Source: Owenia fusiformis (Eukaryota; Annelida; Polychaeta; Sabellida; Oweniidae). From it: DNA of 64,000 nt. Under the pieces are notes generated by a model, which saw nothing but the letters and a program-made list of their open reading frames with translations, ran no database searches and was not told where the DNA came from. This document shows positions 1 to 10,700 of this stretch, one piece after another. Position 1 is the stretch's first letter, and every line of letters begins with the position of its first letter. Both the position numbers and the translations under genes were made by a program. The stretch is taken from the NCBI GenBank assembly GCA_903813345.2, contig CAIIXF020000007.1, forward strand, positions 6,451,730-6,515,729. The letters are read 5' to 3'.

Positions 1-1124
1 AATATAAATAAATTACAAGAACACAAATGTGTACAATATGTCCCCACCTATGGGTGATCTCGTCAAATGGTTATCCTTAAAATGAGTAGACAAGACTTTA
101 CCGACACAATTTGAGGACGGAGAATCCAAAATGCCCACCTTAAAATTTATCAAGAATGCCAAAAAATTAGTCAGTTCTAGATTTTCATACTAAGAACCAC
201 CCCTGAAAATTTGAAATTGATCCGTCACACAGTTAACCAGAAAACATGTAAACAAGACTTTACAGACAAGATTTGAGGACAGAAAATCCAAAATGGCTGC
301 CTTGACATTTATCCAGAATGCCAAAAACTAATCTGTTCTAGATTTTCATACTAAGAATCATCCCTGAAAATTTGAAATTGATCTACCAAACAGTTCACCT
401 GGAAATGTGTAGACAAGACTTTACAGACGAGATTTTAAGACAGATAATCCAAAATGGCTGCCTTGACATTTACCCAGAATGCCCAAAAACTAATGAGTTC
501 TAGATTTTCATACTAAGAATCATCCCTGAAAATTTGAAATTGATCTACCTAACGGTTCACCTAAAAACGCGTAGACAAGACTTTACGGGCAAGATTTTAA
601 GACGGAAAATCCAAAATGGCTGCCTTGACATTTATCCAGAATGCCAAAAAACTAATCAGATCTAGATGTTTATACTGAGAATCATCCCTGAAAATTTGAA
701 ATTGATCTACCATATGGTTCACCTGAAAATGCGTAGACAAAACTTTAGGGGCAAGATTTTAAGATGGAAAATCCAAAATGGCTGCCTTGACATTTAACCA
801 GAATGCCAAAAAACTAATCAGATCTCAATTTTCATACTGAGAATCATCCCTGAAAATTTGAAATTGATCTACCAAACGGTTCACCTGAAAATGGGTAGAC
901 AAGACTTTACAGACAAGATTTTAGGACGGAAAATCCAAAATGGCTGCCTTGACATTTACCCAGAATGCCCAAAAACTAATCAGATCTGGATTCTTATACT
1001 AAGAATCATCCCTGAAAATTTGAAATTGATCTACCGAACGGTTCACCTGAAAACGCGCAGACAAGACTTTACAGACAAGATTTTAGGATGGAAAAATCCA
1101 AAATGGCCGACAATAAAAAAGTGA
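1..1124. repeat. 162-bp tandem array (about 6.5 units)
   Basis: The landmark CCCTGAAAATTTGAAATTGA recurs at 201, 362, 524, 686, 848 and 1010, spacing 161-162 bp. Each unit also holds AAAATCCAAAATGGCTGCC. The array lies in the NOP58 intron after exon 9 and runs off the left edge. The unit length is a multiple of three, so short open frames cross units, but they are broken by stops and look like no protein. Confidence 0.9.
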
Positions 1125-1608
1125 TTATGAGTTTTTGCTGAAATCTTTTTACAAAATTATCACATATAACTACTGTTAACAATAACATAGGCTTTTACAA
1201 CAAAGTACACCTGAAATTATTTATAAAGCTACTAAAAAGTTAAAGTATGAAAACTGAAAAACACCATTCAATATGATACAAAGTATTATCGTGCGCTGAC
1301 TTTTCTTAAAACATTCAAAATGGCTGACATGACTGAGCTAACAGGTCCAAAACCTAATCAGATCTAGAATGAAGTGAGCTGAACAAGATGTTAAAGTTTT
1401 AAAAGCAACTGTGAAGCCGTTTTTCTTAAAGTTTGCAGACAAGGATTTCAGCATTTGACTTCAAAATGGCCGACAGGAAGTAGGTATCGAGTTAATTTTT
1501 TTTCATCCACATCTGTATGCACTCATAAGTTATCCCTGAAAGTTTGAAGGTGATATCTGTAGCGGTTTTGGAGAAAACTGCCGGACGTACGGACAGACAG
1601 ACGGACAG

Positions 1609-1639
<31 letters not shown>

Positions 1640-1725
1640 GACAGACGGACGCGCCTAGGCCGACAATATGGCCCCACACTATGTGGTGGGGACATAAGTG
1701 GTGGGGCCATAAAAACGCATTCTTA
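1125..1725. repeat. Dispersed repeat with GACGGACA microsatellite
   Basis: Downstream of the tandem array the sequence keeps array-like words (CCAAAATGGCCGACAGGAAG; TTATCCCTGAAAGTTTGAAG) and then enters a microsatellite of GACAGACGGACA words at about 1590-1652. It ends with a small inverted repeat, TATGGCCCCAC...GTGGGGCCATA (1676-1720). The same microsatellite style returns at 25377-25441 and 62466-62525. No coding content is credible here. Confidence 0.7.
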
Positions 1726-1780
1726 TTTGCGTCAGTGTAACAATGTATCATATCCTTCCTTAGTGACTTAGAGTACTAAC

Positions 1781-4700
1781 CTGCATGTGAGATAAGTCTT
1801 GCTCCAACAAGTTCACCAACAAGAACTGTAAGATTGGGAGCTATAGCCAACATACGATTCTTGAGATAATCATACAATTGGCCCCTGTATTCAGAGATCT
1901 CCAGAATCTGAAATGTAACACAATTAGTTTGATCATATCACTCTTATTTCAGTCAATAGTTGTTTATCATTTACGATAAAAAGAACACTGAGCAATGGCA
2001 AGTAAGACAATTAGGATATAACTAGATGTACATACAATCTATGTCAACCTAAAACATTCAAATTGACCATTGTAAACGACCGTATAACATTTATGAGTGA
2101 AGCAATATACAAAACATTAACATGACAAAATGTAGCAACCTTGTTCCAGATACAGACGTTCAATAATATGCTACAGACATTGAAACTAATTGAAATTAAA
2201 ATGGGTTTATGTTCATTGAAATTAAAATGGGTTTATGTACCTGATCACAGAGATATAGGACATTGGTCATATCCTCCTCTGATACCTCAGTTCCCATGGA
2301 GATCTCTGCTGCTTCCTTTACCTCAGCCTCAACCTCCTCTGGTAGGATGCTAGAGAAGTCAGTGGTAGCACAGTTGACCTTGTCACCTACATTACCAAAG
2401 CAACACAATGAGCTACCATGGGAACAATAATTTTACCTTTTGTTTTCATTCGCTTTAAGCTTTGTTATTAGAAATCCTAATGAACCCCTCACATTAGCTT
2501 GGATTACCCACCAACTATTACATAACATCTTACTAATATCAAATGTGACTTTTTGTAGCATTCAGATTAACAATAAAACATAGTACCTAAAGTGAATGGT
2601 GGTCAATTGAACACTAAAAGGTTCTGAACAAGAAATATGTGTTTGAAAATGTGTAGTACATTGTTGTTCCAGCAATGTGTACCACCTATGGAACAAAACT
2701 TACCCATTAATTTAAGGCATTTTGCATAGGCTGTATTGTCTGTAATAATTTTGCCTAATTCAGGGAAATGCCACCCGTACCATTCTCTACATCTCATGAC
2801 ATAGTTGTTCAGTTCTTTGTCTAAGTCATCAAGCAAAGCTAAAATTAAAGGGAGGCGATCAATATTTTTTTCATCAACAATTTTTTTAATGAATTTATAC
2901 GAGATATTGGATCATTCATGATGGGTTCAAAATACCTAAAATCATTGAAGAACAAATCTGAGTAACTTATGGGATTCTGAATTCTTTCAACCCTTATTTT
3001 CCAATTTCTTAACTGGGTGCAACAAAGTGAAGTAGAATGTATTCAGTTGCTTCAATCAGAAGGTCATGATCCATAAACATGTGTAACAGTATCAAAATTC
3101 TACTTACAGATAGCTTGTACAATCATTGTATCGACTTTCTCCGGACTGAACTTCAGCTTGTAGCGGGACAAACTAAAACACAATATTCCATAATTTATAT
3201 CATTTACACTAAATCCTGGGTACACAGAGAAACAAAGAAAAAAGTTTAAAGATCAACAGCATACTAATGTTAACCAGCTATTGCCATTATAACATATTCC
3301 TTGCAGTGCTCTCCTGGAATTTTTTGTCTGGAGGATTTTGTTTATGTCTTTTGTGCAACGTTTTAGTATTTTGTAATTTTTTGGAACATTTTATGATTTT
3401 ATAATTTTTTGTGCAACATTTTGTTTGATATCTTATAAAAAATGGAATTAGACATGATGGAGAGACGAAATGGCGGACACGGCAGTTTTAAAACTGAAAA
3501 TATAATCAATTCTTTTATGCGAACCATGGGTCTGATTTTTACCAGGTATGCCAATTTGACTAGATCACGAGTATATCTTTACATGTGTCAAAATCGGTGG
3601 CGCTTAACGGCTATCTACGAAAATCATGTCAGTAAGATCTTAGACTTAGCATGTGCTTAGGATGAATGTTGATCTAGTCAAATCGAATACTTTCACAGTG
3701 TTCTCCCTAATTTTTCAAAAGTGAGTGGTGAAAAAGTTTGAATAAAAATTGATGGGTGGTGGCAAAATTATTAGGGTGGTGATAAGTTTACAAAAACGTG
3801 CTTAAAAAAAATCAGCGCCGCTTCGCGGCGTTACTTAATTACAATCATTTGCATCAATAGCCAATTGTTATAAATATGCTAAACATTTGTTTTGGTGTTA
3901 TGTAGACTAATTACATAACATCAAAACAAATGAAATTTAGCACTGTATAATCATCTACTTTAATGACAATCACAATAGGCCATGTTGCAATATAAATGCT
4001 CAGAGGTTTGTTTTAATTCAATGTTCAATTTAATATTTATTTCCATAATATAATATAAAGTTCAATATACAAAATAATTTTCAGTATGTGGCCACATATT
4101 TCTTCAAATTATTGAGTCCGAAATTCCCGGGAAAATGTGCACACATGTTCATTTTTGTTCAGTGTACTCTTCAAAATCGGAGGCTGTGAGTCCTGACCTA
4201 GAAAAAACATGTTTCATTTCTGTGCAAATCAAACTGTTTTTTATCAAAATAGAAGGTAAATTGAAGATTCTTTAGTGCAAGAAAGGTAAGTACAGACATT
4301 TCTTTATCTACATAGAGCACTTTGTATCGTTTTCAAGCAAAACGGGCTGAGATTTTGATGTGATTAAAATTTTTTTCAATTTCTATTTTCACTTTGGGAA
4401 ATTTTCCTGTCAAAGTCTAATGCGTGGCGCAGTTAATAAATGTGTGGCGCGCAATAAATCAGCGTGGGGCAGCCACAATGTGTGTGGCGCGAGCGCCACG
4501 CATTTTCCAGTCAGGGAGAACTTAGCTTTCATGAAAAATAAATCAATAAAGTACAAAATACAGAAGATAATCTCTCAAAATCAAACAGCTGCAGCAGTGT
4601 GGCCTAATTGTGATGTCACTACATGATAGAATCCATTCAGTGATCGCAAATCATCAATGACTCAGATGCGAGTAAGAAGTTCCCAGTTTCACTACCAGGT

Positions 4701-7700
4701 GGCTCGTTCGGCTCAGATAGCATGGCGGGTATAGTACATGGTTCCTTTTAACTTAATATTCATCTGTTTTAGTGGTTCAATTTTCATATCAGCTTTATTT
4801 AATGACGTAAATCAAGAACTTATCTTCTCGCATGTAGTCTATTACATAGAGGAGCATTTTGTCTATAAAATACATGGAGGTGCTGCGTCTCGATGATTTC
4901 AATGTGGGGAGGGCACTGCCTTGGTTATTCATGGATGGCTATTTGTATTCCAGCTACTACATGTGCAGTATAACTTTATATAGCATCGGGTGTCTCATGC
5001 AGGGTTCGTACACCTTTTTCAAAATGAATTTCCCTGACATTTCCCTGACATTTCCAGGCAAAAAAGGAAATTTCCAGATCTAGTTTTCCTTGCACGGCCT
5101 CTAAAAAGTCTCTAACTGTTATGCGGAAAACATGATACAAATATATGTCATATTCCGCAACGAATATGGCATATTCACTTGCGGTATATGCCAGATTCAC
5201 CTGCGGAATATGGCATACACACTAACCAGTGAGAACGCGATACGGAAACACGCAATTGTCAATTACATCGATTCAATGAATGTCTATAAATTATTCTTAT
5301 GATAACTGAATCAACATCTTAGTGCACTGAATATATCAGCTTATACAATTGAATAACATACACCAGTATGGTACCTGTATTGTCTGATGTTTTTTGTGTA
5401 TGTGTTACACGCAAAAACACACTTCAAGGGAAACATTATGACGCATAAATAAACGAGCCTACGTTCGTAAAGCTTATGAGTGACTTTTATAACCAAATCA
5501 ACAGTTAACAAAAGCCAGATAAAAACTTTAAAAAATCACGAGTATTTATATATTGTTATATTGGCAATCATGATTTACACATTTCTGATACTTTTATCAC
5601 GAGGGGATTTTATTGTTTATTTGATGTTTACTTTTTGTTTCACTTTTGCTAAAATAATGTCAACTTAAGTTTTATAATTAGAGATGTACTCATTAACTCA
5701 GCAATTAGATTTAGGTCATTAAAATATTCTCAGACTTCTTCCTAAATATCTGTTGAAATTCAAGTGGTCATTTGTATTGTTGTATGTTTTATGTAACCAG
5801 AAATATGAATTTATTGTCACATGGTGTCTGGGAAACCAGCTGATTTATGTATTGTTGGGCAGTTTTCGGCCTAACCTTCAAAATTATAACATGGAAAATA
5901 AAGACCTCTCACCAAATTCTAAATTAAGAGCTAGTAACTAATTAACAAGAGAAAACAATGAATAAAAAAATATATACACAGAAATTATATAAAAACACCC
6001 CGTCATACTTTCAGGAGTATCATTCAGCAATTACACGTAATAAACGTACTTAATCAATCCAGGATTCATTCATATTAGTGCTCGAAGCGCTAACTATGTT
6101 GGTAGTCTAGCGTAGTTTTACATTTAGAATCGATTCTTTTGACCAATCAAATCGAGGCTTTCTGTATTGCGTTTTCATCTGCGGTATATGGCATATTCCA
6201 CAGTTGAGTATGCCATATTCCGCAGGAGAGTATGACATATTCCGCAGTGAGTATGTGGTATTCACTGAAATCAATGTATCGCATATTCACTGCGAAATAT
6301 GCCGTACTCACCTGCGGAATATGCCATATACCGCAGGTGAGTATGGCATATTCACCAGTATCACAAATACCGCACAACCATGAATATATGCCATATTCCG
6401 CGTAACACTAACAACTGTATTATTTAAAAGACAAGACTTATTATGAAACATTTTGGGTTTGTCCTTTAGTACCATTTCTCATGACTTAACTTTACTTCTA
6501 CAGGCCGTCTTATTCACCAATTTATTCCTGATACATTATATTCTCAATTTTAAATATTTACATTGCATAAGGCCAAAGGCAACATACATGTACAGAGGCA
6601 TCCAACAAGTGTCAAGGGGGTGCATCTTTTGGAGTTTGCATCACTGCGAGCGAAGGAAAACCAAAAGGGGGGGGGTTTGGGGGTTCAACCCCGGAAATTT
6701 TTCAAAATTGACAATTGTATATGGTGCATTCTAAGCATTTCAAACTATAATTTGTTAATGTTTTGTAATGAATCCAAATAAAAACTGAAACTTCAAAATG
6801 TTGATCTAAAGAAAAATAGCAACTCCCTTGAGGGGCAATTCCCAACTAATGAAACATTTTATCGAATACTATCATTGTGAACATTATATGAAAAATGGCA
6901 AGTGGCTTCTTGGGCAGAGGCTCTATATACAGTAACAAAAGCATTGGTATATAAAATTTTAACAAAATCTGTCAACTGATATTTGAGTTATCATGTGCAC
7001 CCTGATAGATAAATAGACTGAATACGACCGGACTGTTGAACAGACAGCTCCTTGATATAAATACAATTTTAAACTGTTAAGAGTTCCCGGATTTGTTTTT
7101 GTTTTTCACCTCCCGCCCTCCTCAGATTAACCCCTCAACAAACCATGAAACATATACCAGCAATTACATTTGAATGGCCTAAGACTAACTTACTACATGG
7201 GAAGCATAATTATATTGAACCATCTATTCTATACATATTCTTTACTCGGTTTCAGTATGATGTTCACACTGTTCTTACAAATAGACAAAACCAGATTCAA
7301 AGTCATTCAATCAACCCTAATGAAAAGATTTACAATTAGTGGAAACAACTTAACATTTGATTTTGGATTTCATTGATATCCTGTCATAGCCCTAAAATGT
7401 ATTTTGCTGGAACATTATTTTTTCAACAATCATACAAAATTCCCTGACATTTCCCTGACACATCTACTGTTTCAAAATTCCCTGACATTTTTGGCCCTTT
7501 TTGACCCAATTTTAAAATTCCCTGACATTTCCAGCACCTGGAAAAATAAATCAATTTCCCTGACATTTCCAGGTATGTACGAACCCTGTCATGGCCCTAT
7601 TAAGAGAAAAGCCTCAGGCTTCTGTTTTTACAAAGTTGCCTGATGTTTGCTGGATTTTTTCATTTAAAATTATAATTTCCAATGATTCTGCCTTTCAGAA

Positions 7701-10700
7701 ATTCTATTGAATCCCCTAACCCCTGCTACATGTCTAGCTACATACCTATGGGCAAGACCAAGGGCCATGGCTGCCATTTCTTTTTGCGGAAGACCAGTAA
7801 TTAAACTGTCCATCTGGGAGCGAATACCTCTGATCAATTCATTGATAGCAGAGTTAGCAACGCAGGGAATGGACAACTTGTCCTGGAATTCAAAATATAA
7901 TAACATGTAAAATACATTAGATCATGGTTTGAAACTCACAGCTGCCCGACTGCCAATTGGGCATTTCATAGAATGCATGCCAATATGATGTGACAATCAT
8001 ATGTTCAACCTTAGTCGTGAACCTTGTACTTGATTTTGTTGAAGGGGGGGGGGGGGTAACTGAGGATTTTTTTGTAAAAAATGTAGATTTAAGTGAAATA
8101 TAAGTGGACAGCATGCAAATCATCATTTTTTGTTTTATTACAGGAGATGGTTGTCAGTAAAACTGTAAAAAACTTTTTTTTCCACATCTGTCAACATTCC
8201 TTAAGCCCCTCATTGTCCGCCTTATTCTGTCTTCACATATGTCAGGTGTATCAACAGGTATTAATCATCGAGGCTTTCTTCACCCAAGTATATTTATGCA
8301 AAGTCATCTCATCAAAAATGGAGAAATTACAGCGTTTTATGAGAATTAAAAGAATTATGAATCTGGACGGTGTATGTTTTATCTTCGAAACTTGGATTAA
8401 AAAGTCAGAGAGACTACAAAAATTCCCAGAAAACTAACCTTAATACTATTTCCTAGTTTAGCATCAGCAACTGCCAATTGTTCATGTAGGTCTTCTGAAT
8501 ATAATTTCTTCAAGACCTTTTTCAGAGTCTTGCTCATTTTCCCCTCCACTGCTGCACATGTTGCTACAAGATAAATATTTTAATGAAGTAAATCATGAGA
8601 TATGAGTCTCCACTGTTTGGGGAATCACATAATCAACAGGTAAGATTTTGATCAAAATTAATCATGATAAAACTTTATATCTTACAAATTGAATGACTAA
8701 GCTCTAATGTAGAGTTTATAACAATTTTTCACTATTGGTACTTCACATCATCTCATACATATCTGTGTTTGAAATGGCACAGCTATAGCCTTTATTTAAC
8801 TAAGGTTTTCGTTAATGCAGTACACCAGAGTGTGTACATTTTTGGATTTCATTCAACTTTAATTTTAATTAAGCGAAGCCCCTCATTGTCCGCCTTATTC
8901 TGTCCTCACATATGTCAGGTGTATCAACAGGTATTAATCATCAGGACTTCCTTTTTATACAACAAAATTATCAGAAAACACCTCTCTGAACTTGTTCAGG
9001 TAGTTTTCACCAGTGTGATATAAAAGGAGACACTAACTCAAGAGGAAAAAAAAGTATTGTCGATATTCAAGGAGTATATTCTGTCACGATGATGTAGTCA
9101 GAACCTAGAAAACCGATGAATGTTTTAGGAGATTTTATAGTCGTAGGACAGTAGACTTACCAGCTAAGGCTTCTGTTGTGTCTTTGAATTTCTTGAATTC
9201 TTTCAGCTTAACTCTGAAACACAAATGGCATTCATTTATAAACAGTTTTCAAGGGAATTGAAAGTGAAGATTAAATTATTATGCAACGTTTAAAATAAAG
9301 GAACAAATACATGAAAGGAGAATTACATTATAATCCCAACTGCTTTGAATCAAATTGACGTTCTAAGTTCTTTAAAATCATTTTTGAAATTACAATACAT
9401 TATTACAATAAATTAGATAACAATGGTACTTACACTTTGCTAGCAGACTCTGCTGTTTGGAAGTCTTTGAAGAGGTCATCAGTTGATTTAAGTTTCTTTT
9501 CATCCAGTAACTACAACATATTAATAAAAAAAAAATATTAATCATTACTCAAGTTACAAGAGGTGTCTTACTATGAGCTAGTCTTGATAACCGACATCAA
9601 ATGGCCCTTGGAAGAATAACTTAAACAATTTAAGATAAACTGAACCCAGGAACAGCAAAATAAAGACTACATGTATTTATTTGATTTATGTAAAATAGCT
9701 GACGAGAAGATAAAGGACCCACGGTCCTGTGCTTACACAGTGTTTTATGCAGCCAATGATGATTGACTTTATACATGAGAAAGTTCCCTGAAAATGACGA
9801 AGTCCTACTTTTTGTCAAATTTTATAGATTAAACACCAAAAACTGTAATTTCATGAGCTTTGAAATCTTCAGGGAACATAAGTTGCATATGCAGCAACTA
9901 CTACAAATTATTTGACAGTTCTACTTCAACAAATTGTCTAGTATTAACAGAAAATTTGACGTCAAAATCAGCAATTTCTCGGACACAAGGCGAACTTGGG
10001 AAATGGCTATGTATTTATTTGATTTATGATAGGTCAAATAGGCATTATGGATATGCATAAAATGAATGTGGATAGGACTCAATCCGAATAGCAGTTTTAA
10101 TTTGTGCGGCCATATGTTGACGGATGGACCAACAGACGACGGATGCCTGGTCGATCCCATAGGCTCACTGTGTGAGCCAATAATCTAAAAGTGTAGCAAA
10201 TACATTTTCAGAGGTCAGAAAAAGCTATTTCATCATGTTTATGGTCATTCTGACCATGCCCATTGTGATCCTGGTCATGTACATGATATGTGGAACTAGT
10301 AAAACTGACTGAAGGTCAAAATAAAACTCTGTTATCTAAGTGCTGAGCTTAATAAATAAGTGTTATTTTTTCAAAATAAATAGCGGTCCTTCCAAAAATG
10401 TATTTGCCAAAATACACCTTAGACTCAACCAGAGTTATGTTGTCAAAAGCAGATGACTTTATAAACATGGTCATTTCCTCTGACGTCATTGCATAGTTAA
10501 TGAGCACACACAGTTCCTGTTCCTTCCAGCTCGCTAATTAGTTGAGAAAAGGTCAGTGCAGATTACCTATATTTCAAAAGCTGCCTAACTAGAACAGCGA
10601 CTGAAACTGAAATCAGCTGCTTACTTTATATTTGATATATCTCCAAATGTTCCCCACATCTCCATTCTGCATTTACGAAAGTGTGTTAGTTATCAGCTGC

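Noticed and set aside
1492-1771. Overlapping open frames rich in SVCLSV or TDRQTD
   Set aside because: They are translations of the GACGGACA microsatellite in different frames.
4560-4680. snoRNA-like TTGATGA plus CTGA in NOP58 intron 5
   Set aside because: Spacing too short and no terminal stem.
10200-10245. Third box C/D snoRNA with an exact ATGATGA in NOP58 intron 1 (minus strand)
   Set aside because: CUGA follows after only 11 nt, with no C' or second guide and no closing stem.
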